A stretch of DNA of 64,000 nt, taken from Caenispirillum salinarum AK4. GTDB taxonomy: Bacteria; Pseudomonadota; Alphaproteobacteria; Rhodospirillales; Rhodospirillaceae. A model generated the notes under the pieces. It did not search any database and was not told the DNA's origin. It worked only from the letters and a program-made list of their open reading frames with translations. Position 1 is the first letter of the stretch, and every line of letters starts with the position of its first letter. Both the position numbers and the translations under genes were made by a program. This document shows positions 1-8,422 of this stretch, one piece after another. The DNA lies in assembly GCF_000315795.1 (NCBI RefSeq), contig NZ_ANHY01000006.1, positions 62,001-126,000 on the forward strand, in the 5' to 3' direction.

Positions 1-59
1 AGGAAGTCGCAGATGGTCTCGCCGATCTTGCCGCCGCCGAGCACGAGGATGTCGCGCAT
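1..59 (-). CDS. Saccharopine dehydrogenase-like NAD(P)-binding protein, N-terminal fragment
   Basis: Only the first 19 complete codons lie in the window; the gene continues off the left edge. The start is ATG with an AGGAGAGG Shine-Dalgarno just upstream. The peptide opens MRDILVLGGGKIGETICDFL, a Rossmann beta strand followed by GGGKIG, as at the start of saccharopine dehydrogenase/Lys9-like oxidoreductases. It is divergent from an Lrp-type regulator, which fits an amino-acid dehydrogenase under Lrp control. The family call rests on about 20 residues, so another Rossmann oxidoreductase is possible. Confidence 0.55.
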   Translation of the reverse strand, partial: MRDILVLGGGKIGETICDF

Positions 60-176
60 GAAACCTCTCCTGATCCGGTCCGTGGTGTCCGCGGCCTTGA
101 ATGGCCGACTGTGGTTGTCGGACCAGTGTCGGCGGCAAGGGTGTCGATTTGAAGCCGCAGACCTGCCAGAATGATG

Positions 177-198
177 GTCAATTGACGTCGATATGACG
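177..198. promoter_or_regulatory. Candidate operator between the divergent dehydrogenase and Lrp genes
   Basis: A perfect 10-bp palindrome GTCAATTGAC (177-186) is followed by CGTC-N5-GACG (186-198). Both are more AT-rich than their surroundings and lie 15-35 bp before the Lrp start, where a regulator controlling itself and the divergent gene would bind. The position is suggestive; binding is inferred. Confidence 0.35.
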
Positions 199-212
199 GA
201 GTTGCCGGCGAA

Positions 213-644
213 ATGACCCTGGACCCCCTCGACCGTCGCCTTCTGGAGTGTCTGCGCCGCAACGCGCGCGCGAGCACCGCCGCCTTGGCGCGGGACCTGG
301 ACACCTCGCGCTCCACCATCCAGGGCCGTCTGAGGCGCCTGGTGGAAACGGGCGTTATCGCCGGCTATACGGTGCGACTGGGGGAGGAGACGGCGCGGCG
401 CATGATCCGCGCCCACGTGCTGCTGAGCGTCGACCCCAAGCAGGCGGCGGCTGTCGTGACGGCGCTCAAGCGCATGACCGAGGTGCGCGCGCTGCACACC
501 ATCAGCGGCCAGCATGACATGATCGCCGTCGTCGCCGCCGAGACCATGGAGGCCATGGACGCCCTGGTGGACACGATCGGCGCGCTGCCGGGTGTGGAGC
601 GCACCACGACGTCCATCCTCATGACGACGAAGTTCGAGCGATAG
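213..644 (+). CDS. Lrp/AsnC family transcriptional regulator
   Basis: A 143-residue protein of normal length for the family. Residues about 5-50 form the AsnC-type winged helix-turn-helix (DPLDRRLLECLRRNAR, then a recognition helix around SRSTIQGRLRRL). Residues about 65-140 form the RAM effector-binding/oligomerisation domain. Lrp/AsnC proteins assemble as dimers to octamers and respond to amino acids. It is divergent from the saccharopine-dehydrogenase-like gene, so control of that gene and of itself is the simplest role. The effector cannot be read from the sequence. Confidence 0.88.
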   Translation: MTLDPLDRRLLECLRRNARASTAALARDLDTSRSTIQGRLRRLVETGVIAGYTVRLGEETARRMIRAHVLLSVDPKQAAAVVTALKRMTEVRALHTISGQHDMIAVVAAETMEAMDALVDTIGALPGVERTTTSILMTTKFER

Positions 645-666
645 AAAAATCCGATCAAAAACCACA

Positions 667-699
667 TGCGAATCTTCTCGCAAATGCGAATGATTCGCA
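667..699. promoter_or_regulatory. Two Fur-like palindromes upstream of the DUF2061 gene
   Basis: TGCGAATGATTCGCA at 685-699 is a perfect 7-1-7 inverted repeat with the layout of a Fur box (consensus halves TGATAAT/ATTATCA; 10 of 14 arm positions agree). Immediately upstream, TGCGA-N6-TCGCA (667-682) repeats the outer arms. Such tandem sites are typical of iron-regulated promoters. The likely target is the gene starting at 751. Confidence 0.5.
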
Positions 700-750
700 C
701 GATAGTCTCCCCGTCACCGCCGCTCCACCGCAAGGACAGGGACCACCGTC

Positions 751-1005
751 ATGCGCAGCCTGATCAAGACCGTCACCTTCGCCGCGGTGCACTTCACCGT
801 GGCGTTCTCGGTCGCCTACGCCCTGACCGGCAGCATCGCCATCTCCAGCGCGCTCGCCCTGGTCGAGCCCATGGTGAACACGGTGGCCTACTTTTTCCAT
901 GAGCGCATCTGGGAAGCCGCCGACCGGCTGAAGCTGGGACGGATGGCACGGCGCTACTCGCCCTCGGAGGCGAACCGGTCCACCAGCGCCCTGGCCTCTT
1001 CGTAA
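751..1005 (+). CDS. DUF2061 family small membrane protein
   Basis: An 84-residue protein. Residues about 3-50 are largely hydrophobic and fit two short membrane helices; a conserved-looking EPMVNTVAYFFHERIWE segment at about 41-57 is characteristic of DUF2061. A purine-rich AAGGACAGGGA precedes the ATG. Its last 52 bp overlap the 3' end of the convergent TRAP-type gene. Two Fur-like palindromes sit upstream, so iron-responsive expression is possible. Function is unknown; the family is seen next to unrelated metabolic genes. Confidence 0.75.
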   Translation: MRSLIKTVTFAAVHFTVAFSVAYALTGSIAISSALALVEPMVNTVAYFFHERIWEAADRLKLGRMARRYSPSEANRSTSALASS

Positions 1006-1991
1006 AGGGACTGGCCGTTTTCCGTACGGTCGGTCCACTCGGCGATGACCGGGCGGGTCGCCTCCGCCCACCGCTCGCGCTGTTCGGGCGTGAGCGCATG
1101 GAAGGAGTGGCCGGCCTCTTTCGCCGCCTGCCGCGCAGGCACCTCCGCCGCATCCCACGCCCGGCCTACCTTCCCTGCCAGCGCCGCGCCCGAGTTGGTG
1201 TCGATGACGGCCTTCAGGTCATCGGGCAGATCGGCGTAGGTGGCGTTGTTCATGGCGAACAGGAAGGTGGCCGTATAGAGGTCCGACTCCAGGTGGTGGC
1301 GCGTCAGTTCGTTGATGCGCAGCGGGGCGACGACCTCCCAAGGCAGCAGCGCCCCGTCCACCACGCCGCGCTCCAGGGCTTCGTAGGTGGCAGGCACGGG
1401 CATCCCGACGGGAACCGCCCCCAGCGCGTCGAGCGCCCGGCCGATGGGCTGGGAGGGCAGGCGGATCTTCTTGCCTTCCAGGTCCGCCATCTTGGTCACC
1501 GGGTCCTCGCGCATGTGCAGGGTGCCGGGCGCGTGTACGTGCAGGACCAGCGGATGAACATCGGCGTATTCATCGCGCAGGTGTTTCTCATAGAACGCCC
1601 AAAGCGCCTGGCTGCCGGCCTCGGCGCTGGGCACCATGAAAGGCAGCTCGAACACCTCGGTCTTCGGGAAGCGGCCGGGCGTGTAGCCGGGCAGGGTCCA
1701 CACCACGTCGGCCACGCCCGTGCGCACCTGGTCGATGAGTTGCGGCGGCCGGCCGCCCAACTGCATGGCGGGATAGATTTCCACCGCGATGCGGCCGCCC
1801 GAGTCCGCCTCCACGGCCTTGGCCCAGGGCTCGATGAGCTGCGTCTGGGCGGTGGAGGAGGGCGGCAGGAAGTGGGCGACGCGCAGGGTCACCTCCGGTT
1901 CCGCCAGGGCGGTGGCCGGCAGGCCGGCGGACAGTCCCAGGGCGCCGGCCATGAGGCCGATGAGGGCCGAGCGTCGCGTCTTCTGCATCAT
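954..1991 (-). CDS. TRAP transporter substrate-binding protein (DctP family)
   Basis: A 345-residue periplasmic binding protein. The N-terminus MMQKTRRSALIGLMAGALGL, followed by an Ala-rich stretch ending ALA, is a signal peptide. The mature part has the DctP layout: VTLRVAHFLPP strand, a central GKKIRLPSQPIGRALDALGA segment, then a helix with EALERGVVDGALLPWE. The start is chosen at the first of two adjacent ATGs because GGAGA lies 7-11 bp upstream; a longer in-frame extension to 2087 would place the signal peptide internally. No DctQ/DctM membrane subunits are adjacent, so it either serves a transporter encoded elsewhere or acts as a sensor partner. Confidence 0.85.
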   Translation of the reverse strand: MMQKTRRSALIGLMAGALGLSAGLPATALAEPEVTLRVAHFLPPSSTAQTQLIEPWAKAVEADSGGRIAVEIYPAMQLGGRPPQLIDQVRTGVADVVWTLPGYTPGRFPKTEVFELPFMVPSAEAGSQALWAFYEKHLRDEYADVHPLVLHVHAPGTLHMREDPVTKMADLEGKKIRLPSQPIGRALDALGAVPVGMPVPATYEALERGVVDGALLPWEVVAPLRINELTRHHLESDLYTATFLFAMNNATYADLPDDLKAVIDTNSGAALAGKVGRAWDAAEVPARQAAKEAGHSFHALTPEQRERWAEATRPVIAEWTDRTENGQSLYEEARALVDRFASEGE

Positions 1992-2203
1992 CCTGTCGTC
2001 TCCGGGCGTTCTTGGGAGCCGGCAGGGTAAAGGGGGGCGCCGGCCGGCGTCCAGCGCCGCGAAAGGGTGGCACATCGGCTGACGCATCTTATGTGAGAGG
2101 GACTTACACCCCCTTCTTTAACTGGTTTCGTCGCGACACGGTGGCTAGACTCCGAGTCGACGACGACCAGCCAAGGCAGACGTATCGGGAGGCTAGGCAG
2201 TAC

Positions 2204-3139
2204 ATGACGACGATGTTCACGACCCGGATCAAGCGGGCCCTGGCGGGTGCCGCTCTCGCCGCCATGGCCGCCACACCGGCGCTGGCCCAGGATGACACCA
2301 TCACGGTGGCGTCCAAGATCGATACCGAGGGTACGCTGCTCGGCAACATGATCGTGGAGGTGCTGGAGAACGGCGGCTTCACGGTCGAGAACAAGACCCA
2401 GCTCGGCCCCACAAACATCGTGCGCACCGCGCTTCTTTCCGACGAAATCGACATCTACCCGGAATACACGGGCAACGGCGCGTTCTTCACCAAGACCGCC
2501 GATGACCCGGCCTGGAAGAACGCCGAGCAGGGCTACGAAAAGATCCGCGAGATGGACATGGAGGCCCATGACCTGGTGTGGCTGGAGCCCGCGCCGGCCA
2601 ACAACACCTGGGCCATCGCCGTGCGCAACGACGTCGCCGACGAGAACGACCTGTCCACTATGGAAGACTTCGCCCGCTGGGTGAACGAAGGCGGCGACGT
2701 GCGGCTTGCCGCCTCGGCCGAGTTCGTGGAAAGCCCGGCGGCCCTGCCCAGCTTCCAGGACGCCTACGGCTTCCAGATGACCGAGGACCACCTGCTGGTC
2801 CTGTCGGGCGGCAACACCGCGGCCACCATCCGCGCTGCCGCCGACCGCACCAGCGGCACCAACGCCGCCATGGTCTACGGCACCGACGGCGCCATCGCGC
2901 CGGCCGGCCTGAAGGTCATGGACGACACCAAGGGCGTGCAGATGGTCTACGAACCCTCGGCCGTGGTGCGCAAGCCGGTGCTCGACGCCAATCCCGAGAT
3001 CAAGGAACTGATCGAGCCGGTGTTCACCTCGCTGAACCGCGAAAAGCTGCAGACCCTCAACGGCAAGATCCAGGTCGAGGGGCTGCCCGCCCGGCAGGTG
3101 GCCCGCGACTACCTGGAAAGCGAAGGACTCCTGAAGTAA
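2204..3139 (+). CDS. osmF: Osmoprotectant ABC transporter substrate-binding protein (OsmF/YehZ type)
   Basis: A 311-residue periplasmic protein with a signal peptide of about 28 residues ending PALA. The mature sequence follows E. coli YehZ closely: SKIDTEGTLLGNMI, DIYPEYTGNGAFF, PAPANNTWAIAVR and a C-terminal QVARDYLESEG. These proteins bind glycine betaine or related quaternary amines; the YehZ branch is known for low affinity. It heads a four-gene operon in the same order as E. coli yehZYXW. The ATG at 2204 is chosen because it begins the signal peptide and follows GGGAGG; the reading frame is open further upstream. Confidence 0.9.
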   Translation: MTTMFTTRIKRALAGAALAAMAATPALAQDDTITVASKIDTEGTLLGNMIVEVLENGGFTVENKTQLGPTNIVRTALLSDEIDIYPEYTGNGAFFTKTADDPAWKNAEQGYEKIREMDMEAHDLVWLEPAPANNTWAIAVRNDVADENDLSTMEDFARWVNEGGDVRLAASAEFVESPAALPSFQDAYGFQMTEDHLLVLSGGNTAATIRAAADRTSGTNAAMVYGTDGAIAPAGLKVMDDTKGVQMVYEPSAVVRKPVLDANPEIKELIEPVFTSLNREKLQTLNGKIQVEGLPARQVARDYLESEGLLK

Positions 3140-3154
3140 GGGGCTGCGCGGCTC

Positions 3155-4366
3155 GTGCCTGACACATCCCCGGAAGACGGTGCGGAGGGCGGCGGCAGGA
3201 TCGTCGCCAACCGCGTTCTCATGACGTTGCTGGTGGCGGGGCTGCTGGGTGTGGTCCTGCTGCCGTTCGCCTCCATGGCCCCAAACCGCCTGGTTTCCGG
3301 CCAGCCCGTGGGCCTGCTGGAGGCGCTGCTGCCCTGGCAATGGGGGGCGCTGCTGGTGCTTGCGGGCACGATGACGCTCGCGGCCCTGCGCCGGCCGTTG
3401 GCGCGCACGCCGGCGCGCCTGCTGGTGCTGGCGGCGGCGCTGCCGTTCCTCCTGCTGGTCATGTACGGCGGCGGCGACTACGCCACGCGCGCCGTGGCCG
3501 AGGCGGGGTCGCCGGCCGCCCGGGTGTCGTTGGGTGCGGCGTTCTGGATTCTGGTTTTCGCGCCGGTCCTGGTGGCGCTGGACGCCTTCCTGCGGCTGAA
3601 CGCCGGGATGCCGGCCAAGATCGGCTACACGCTGCTGATGGCCGGCGGCGTGGCGGCCCTGTTCTGGGCGGGCGTGTTCCACGATCTGTCCATCATGCGG
3701 GAATACCTGAACCAGCGCGACGTCTTCGCCGCCCAACTGCTGGCCCATCTGGGGCTGGTGAGCGCCGCCCTGGTGCCGACGTTGCTGATCGGCCTGCCGC
3801 TCGGCCTGCTGGTGCGGCGCAAGGCCAAGGCGCGCGGGCCGCTGTTCGGGCTGCTGAACTTCTTTCAGACCATTCCGTCCATCGCCCTGTTCGGCCTGCT
3901 GGTGGCCCCCCTGTCGGCACTGGGCGAGGCCGTGCCGGTCCTGGGCGCCATGGGCGTGAGCGGCATCGGCGCGGCGCCCGCCATCATCGCGCTGATCCTC
4001 TATTCGCTGCTGCCGGTGGTGCGCAACACCTATGCCGGGTTCGCCGGCGTGCCGGCGTCAACGATAGAGGCCGCGCGCGGCATGGGCCTGACGCGGCGCC
4101 AGGTGCTGTGGCAGGTGGAGGTGCCGTTGGCCCTGCCGGTGATCCTGTCGGGTCTGCGCATCGTCACGGTGCAGGCCATCGGCCTGACGGTGGTCGCCGC
4201 GCTGATCGGCGCCGGGGGGCTGGGCACGTTCATCTTCCAGGGCCTCGGGCAGTATGCCATCGACCTGGTGCTGCTGGGCGCCATTCCGACCATCGTCCTC
4301 GCCGTGGCGGCGGACTTCTTCCTCCAGATCCTGGTGACGCTGAGCAAGCCCGAGGGAAGCGCATGA
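3155..4366 (+). CDS. yehY: Osmoprotectant ABC transporter permease (YehY type)
   Basis: A 403-residue inner-membrane permease, close to E. coli YehY in length. The first half has extra membrane helices and a periplasmic segment; residues about 190-395 form the BPD_transp_1 core with EAARGMGLTRRQVLWQVEVPLALP, the cytoplasmic loop that docks on the ATPase. The GTG start lies 15 bp after the osmF stop with AAGGGG upstream; an ATG at about 3221 is an alternative. Its last four bases overlap the ATPase start (ATGA). Confidence 0.88.
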   Translation: MPDTSPEDGAEGGGRIVANRVLMTLLVAGLLGVVLLPFASMAPNRLVSGQPVGLLEALLPWQWGALLVLAGTMTLAALRRPLARTPARLLVLAAALPFLLLVMYGGGDYATRAVAEAGSPAARVSLGAAFWILVFAPVLVALDAFLRLNAGMPAKIGYTLLMAGGVAALFWAGVFHDLSIMREYLNQRDVFAAQLLAHLGLVSAALVPTLLIGLPLGLLVRRKAKARGPLFGLLNFFQTIPSIALFGLLVAPLSALGEAVPVLGAMGVSGIGAAPAIIALILYSLLPVVRNTYAGFAGVPASTIEAARGMGLTRRQVLWQVEVPLALPVILSGLRIVTVQAIGLTVVAALIGAGGLGTFIFQGLGQYAIDLVLLGAIPTIVLAVAADFFLQILVTLSKPEGSA

Positions 4367-5451
4367 TCGAATTGCAGGGGCTGACCAAGACCTACGGCGG
4401 CAAGGACGTCGTGTCCGACGTGTCCATGACGGTGGACAGCGGCGAATTCTGCGTCCTGATCGGGCCGTCGGGCTGCGGCAAGTCGACCACTCTGAAGATG
4501 ATCAACCGCCTGATCCCGCTGTCGGCCGGCCGCGTCATCCTCAACGGCGAGGACGTCACCACCCTGCCCGAGGAGCAGTTGCGCCGGCGCATGGGCTATG
4601 CCATCCAGTCCATCGGCCTGTTCCCGCACTGGACGGTTGCCCAGAACATCGCGGTGGTGCCCAGACTGCTCGGCTGGCCGAAAAGCCGCATCGACGACCG
4701 GGTGGAGGAGCTGATGCACCTGTTCCACCTGGACCCGGACTTCCGCGCCAAGCATCCCCATCAGTTGTCCGGCGGGCAGGCACAGCGCGTGGGCGTCGCA
4801 CGGGCGCTGGCGGCCGACCCGGAAGTGCTGCTGATGGACGAGCCCTTCGGCGCGCTCGACCCCATCACGCGCGAGGCGCTTCAGGCCGAGATGCAGCGCG
4901 TCCACCAGGAGACGGGCAAGACGGTCGTCTTCGTCACCCACGACATGGACGAGGCCCTGAAGCTGGCCAGCCGGTTCGCCATCCTCAACCAGGGCCGGCT
5001 GGTGCAGTACGACCGGCCCATCGAGCTGATGTTCGAGCCCGCCGACGACTTCGTGCAGGATTTTCTGGGCAAGTCCGACCTGGGTCTCAAGCTGCTCTCG
5101 CGCCGCTGGGTCCACCAGTACACCGCCGATGCACCCTATGCCGGCGTCCGCGCCTCGCAGGGCGAGATCATCGAGACCATGCGCTCCTACGGCCATGTCT
5201 GGCTGGTCGACGACCAGGGACGGCCGGAAGGCCTGTTCGGCGCCCGCCTCGGCGTGGCGCGGGAGGCGCAGCAGGGCCTCGGCCGCCTGACCCAGGTGGA
5301 AACCGACTGGACCGCCACCCCGGACATGACCATGAAGGAGGCGCTGTCGCGCATGGTCTGGCGCCGCGTCACCGCCCTGCCGGTGGTGGACGACGCCGGG
5401 CACCTGGCCGGAGAGGTCACCATGGACGGCATCATGGGACGGCAGCCATGA
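4363..5451 (+). CDS. yehX: Osmoprotectant ABC transporter ATP-binding protein with CBS region (YehX type)
   Basis: A 362-residue ATPase. Walker A GPSGCGKST is at 34-42, the signature LSGGQAQRVGVARA at about 135-148, and Walker B LLMDEPFGALD at about 156-166, with a downstream switch His in FVTHDMDEA. Residues about 250-360 resemble a CBS module (ALPVVDDAGHLAGEVTMDGIM), which in OpuA-type importers senses ionic strength and gates transport. The start ATG overlaps the yehY stop and the stop overlaps the yehW start, so the four subunits are translationally coupled. Confidence 0.9.
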   Translation: MIELQGLTKTYGGKDVVSDVSMTVDSGEFCVLIGPSGCGKSTTLKMINRLIPLSAGRVILNGEDVTTLPEEQLRRRMGYAIQSIGLFPHWTVAQNIAVVPRLLGWPKSRIDDRVEELMHLFHLDPDFRAKHPHQLSGGQAQRVGVARALAADPEVLLMDEPFGALDPITREALQAEMQRVHQETGKTVVFVTHDMDEALKLASRFAILNQGRLVQYDRPIELMFEPADDFVQDFLGKSDLGLKLLSRRWVHQYTADAPYAGVRASQGEIIETMRSYGHVWLVDDQGRPEGLFGARLGVAREAQQGLGRLTQVETDWTATPDMTMKEALSRMVWRRVTALPVVDDAGHLAGEVTMDGIMGRQP

Positions 5452-6233
5452 CGACGCCGACCGTCCTGGTCTCCGGCACCGACGCCCGCCGCTGGATGCT
5501 GCTGGGCGCGCTGTCGCTGCTGCTGGCGGCGCTGGTGCTGTTCATGCGCGACCTGGAGCCCCTGTTCCGCGACGCCTTCCCGGACCTGGACACGCCCGTC
5601 TACGTGCGCGAGACCTTCCTGCAACTGACGCTGGACCACATCGTGCTGGTGCTGGTGTCCTCGGCCATCTCGGTCAGCGTCGGCGTGGCGGCGGCAGTGT
5701 TCGTCACGCGCCGGATGGGGCGGGAATTCGAGCCGCTCGTTTCCGCCCTGTCGGCCATCGGCCAGACCTTTCCGCCGGCCGCCGTACTGGCGATCGTGGT
5801 GCCGCTGGCGGGTTTCGGCTTCACGCCCACCATCGTGGCGCTGACCCTCTACGGCCTGCTGCCGGTGGTCCAGAACACCATCGCCGGGCTCGGCACCGTG
5901 CCGCCGGCGGCGCTGGAGGCGGCCCGCGGCACGGGCATGAGCCGCTGGCAGATCCTGTTCCGCGTGGAACTGCCGCTGGCGATGCGGGTCATCATCGCCG
6001 GCGTGCGGGTGTCGGTCATCATCAACATCGGCACCGCCACCATCGGCTCCACCGTCGGGGCGAAAAGCCTCGGCACGCCCATCATCGCGGGGCTTGTGGG
6101 CGACAACATCGCCTATGTCATCCAGGGTGCCGTCGTCGTCGGCCTGCTGGCGATTGTCACGGACCTGGCCTTCGAGCGCCTGGAGCGCCGCTTTACCTTC
6201 GGCGCCCAGGCCGGCGGCGGAGCCGGCGCATGA
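5448..6233 (+). CDS. yehW: Osmoprotectant ABC transporter permease (YehW type)
   Basis: A 261-residue membrane permease with about six helices and the BPD_transp_1 fold. The EAA loop EAARGTGMSRWQILFRVELPLAM lies at about 164-186, matching the YehY loop. It starts in an ATGA overlap with yehX and ends in an ATGA overlap with the next gene, completing the importer. It pairs with YehY to form the heteromeric channel. Confidence 0.9.
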   Translation: MTTPTVLVSGTDARRWMLLGALSLLLAALVLFMRDLEPLFRDAFPDLDTPVYVRETFLQLTLDHIVLVLVSSAISVSVGVAAAVFVTRRMGREFEPLVSALSAIGQTFPPAAVLAIVVPLAGFGFTPTIVALTLYGLLPVVQNTIAGLGTVPPAALEAARGTGMSRWQILFRVELPLAMRVIIAGVRVSVIINIGTATIGSTVGAKSLGTPIIAGLVGDNIAYVIQGAVVVGLLAIVTDLAFERLERRFTFGAQAGGGAGA

Positions 6234-7060
6234 GCTGGGAGGCGGTCGCCCTGACCGCCGGGGCCGGCGGGCTTCTGGCACTGCTGGTGGGCGGGCCGCT
6301 GTGGGTGGGCGACGCCGCCCAGGACGAGGAGGACCGCAAGCGCCTGGCGGCCTCGCTGGCCGGACGCGGCGACCTGAAGACGCTGACGACGGCGGAGGCG
6401 CCGGCCGCCTTCACCCGCGCCTTCGACCGGCTGTTCGGTCCGTCGCCGGGGCGGCTCGGGTTCATCTTCAAGGCGATCCTGCTGTCCCTGCTGACCGGCG
6501 CGGTTCTGCTGGCGACGTTCCTGGTCGTCAACCCCGTGTTCCTGACCAGCGTCCTGAGCGACAGCTATCAGCGCGGCGCCGTGTTCGGCCAGTTCCTCAA
6601 GGTCATCATCGTGGTGAACCTCGCGGTGGACTACATCTGCCTGGTCTACTGCCGCGACGTGGTCGGACGCCTGGCGCGGGGCTGGAGCGTCCGGGCGCTG
6701 GCCCGGACGCTGGCGCTGGACCTGGGCGTGAAGGCGCTGGTCATGCTCATCGCCATGATCTTCGTCTTCTCCGGCATCGCCGGGCAGAACGGCCCGGTGG
6801 GGCGGCAGCAACTGGCCGTGTTCCAGTCCCTGCCGCACGTGCTGCTGGACGGTGCGACCTTCGGCAACCTGAGCGCCATCTACATCTGGTCGGGCTTCAT
6901 CAGTTCGCTGTGGCTGTGGGGCTGGCTGGTGCTCACGCCCCGCCTGGCGCGCATGGGCATGGGCTCCGGCAACCGGCCCATGCGCACCGTCGCCCTGGCA
7001 CTGGGCGGCGGGGCGGCGGCGCTGTACTGGCTGGCGGTGGGGATCGCTTCCCTGATCTGA
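6230..7060 (+). CDS. Unknown polytopic membrane protein coupled to the osmoprotectant operon
   Basis: A 276-residue protein that I cannot assign to a family. Hydrophobic segments at about 4-25, 80-105, 123-143, 165-190, 220-240 and 253-275 suggest six membrane helices. A charged cytoplasmic-looking segment (DEEDRKRLAASLAGRGD) sits between the first two. Its ATG overlaps the yehW stop, so it is co-translated with the importer. The adenylate cyclase begins 72 bp downstream. The context suggests a role in transporter assembly or osmotic sensing, but nothing in the sequence proves it. Confidence 0.7.
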   Translation: MSWEAVALTAGAGGLLALLVGGPLWVGDAAQDEEDRKRLAASLAGRGDLKTLTTAEAPAAFTRAFDRLFGPSPGRLGFIFKAILLSLLTGAVLLATFLVVNPVFLTSVLSDSYQRGAVFGQFLKVIIVVNLAVDYICLVYCRDVVGRLARGWSVRALARTLALDLGVKALVMLIAMIFVFSGIAGQNGPVGRQQLAVFQSLPHVLLDGATFGNLSAIYIWSGFISSLWLWGWLVLTPRLARMGMGSGNRPMRTVALALGGGAAALYWLAVGIASLI

Positions 7061-7132
7061 GCCTTTCGGTCAACTGGCGCGCGGGGCCGGGCGAGCCTAC
7101 CATGTTGCACAGCAGCATGGGAGGGACCCGCC

Positions 7133-8422
7133 GTGATCCGAGCCGCCCGTCGCGTTCTCATGGAAGCCGAAATCAAGGCCGAGCGCACCGTCGCGAAGGT
7201 GCGCGTGGCCGTCGGTGTCGCCTTGGTCACGGGCGTTGTGGCGTTGGTGGTCGGCCCGGCGCTGGAGGCGGCCGACGATGCCGTGCTGCCGCAGATCGCC
7301 GTGGCGGTCGGCAGTTCGCTGGCTTTCCTGGTGCTGGGCGTGTCCACCTGGTTCATGGTCCACCGGGGCACCTACCGGCCGTGGATGGGGTGGGTGTTCT
7401 CGACGCTCGACGTGGCCCTTCTGACTGGCAGCCTGGCGCTGTCCCTGCGGGTGACGGACCTGCCGGGCCCCTGGCTGGTGGTGGTTCCGGCGCTGTGGGT
7501 GGCGCCGGTGATCCTGGCCTTCGGGGCGCTGCGCTACAACCCCTGGCTCCAGGCCTATCTGACGCTGCTGTTGTGCGGGGTCATCGGACTTCTCGGCACC
7601 ATCGGACTGGATGCCGCACTGCCGGCCGGACCGCCCGGCCTTGTGGAGCCGCCGCCCAACGCCATGCGGCTTGTGATGCTGGTGCTGCTGGGACTGGTGC
7701 TGATGGTCGTCAGCATTCGGGCGCGCCGCCTTCTGCTGCGCATGGCCGAGGAGACCGAGCACCGCATCAACCTGACCCGCTACCTGCCGCGCCAACTGGC
7801 AGAGCGGCTGGCGGACGAGGGTGTGGAGGCCCTGAAGCGCGGCGCCCGGCAATCGGCGGCGGTGATGTTCGTCGACATCCGCGGCTTCACCGCCCGCACC
7901 CGCGGCATGCCGCCCGAGGGTGTCAGCACCTTCGTCAGCGCCTTCCGCGCCCGCGTCACGGCCGAGGCCGAGGCACATGGCGGCGTAGTGGACAAGTTCA
8001 TCGGCGATGCCGCGCTCATCATCTTCGGTATCCCCGACGACAGCACCGATGCTGCGCGGCGCGCCCTGTCCTGTGCCCGTGGCATCCTGGCGGAGGTGGA
8101 TTCCTGGTCACAGGACATGGCCGCGGCCGGTGAGGCACCGGTGGCGGTGGGCATTGGCTTGCACCACGGCGACGTCTTCGTGGGCGCCGTGGGCACGGCC
8201 GACCGGCTGGAGTTCACGGTGCTGGGCGACACGGTCAACGTCGCCGCGCGCCTCCAGGACGAGTGCAAGGTGCAGGGCCTGTCCCTGATCGCCAGCCGGG
8301 AGGCCCTGGCGGCGGCGGGAGAGGCACCGCGCGGCTGGGTCACCGTGCCGCCGCACCCGGTGCGCGGGCGCGACGGAAACCTGGACCTCTACGGCCAGAA
8401 GCCTTACGCCGCTGCCTCCTGA
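7133..8422 (+). CDS. Membrane-bound class III adenylate/guanylate cyclase
   Basis: A 429-residue protein. The first about 205 residues contain five or six hydrophobic segments forming a membrane sensor. Residues about 240-425 are the catalytic domain: MFVDIRGFT supplies one metal-binding Asp (about 248), KFIGDAALIIFG the second (about 291), and GDTVNVAARL the transition-state Asn and Arg positions. The product should be cyclic AMP; guanylate cyclase cannot be excluded. The start is GTG preceded by GGGAGGGA. It follows the osmoprotectant operon on the same strand. Its last 19 bp overlap the convergent ABC exporter gene. Confidence 0.88.
   Translation: MIRAARRVLMEAEIKAERTVAKVRVAVGVALVTGVVALVVGPALEAADDAVLPQIAVAVGSSLAFLVLGVSTWFMVHRGTYRPWMGWVFSTLDVALLTGSLALSLRVTDLPGPWLVVVPALWVAPVILAFGALRYNPWLQAYLTLLLCGVIGLLGTIGLDAALPAGPPGLVEPPPNAMRLVMLVLLGLVLMVVSIRARRLLLRMAEETEHRINLTRYLPRQLAERLADEGVEALKRGARQSAAVMFVDIRGFTARTRGMPPEGVSTFVSAFRARVTAEAEAHGGVVDKFIGDAALIIFGIPDDSTDAARRALSCARGILAEVDSWSQDMAAAGEAPVAVGIGLHHGDVFVGAVGTADRLEFTVLGDTVNVAARLQDECKVQGLSLIASREALAAAGEAPRGWVTVPPHPVRGRDGNLDLYGQKPYAAAS

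Noticed and set aside
2120-2145. Similarity between CTGGTTTCGTCGCGACACGG here and a CTGGTTCCGCGACGAAACGG stretch at about 20274
   Set aside because: The match holds only at the edges, with the centre roughly inverted; probably chance.
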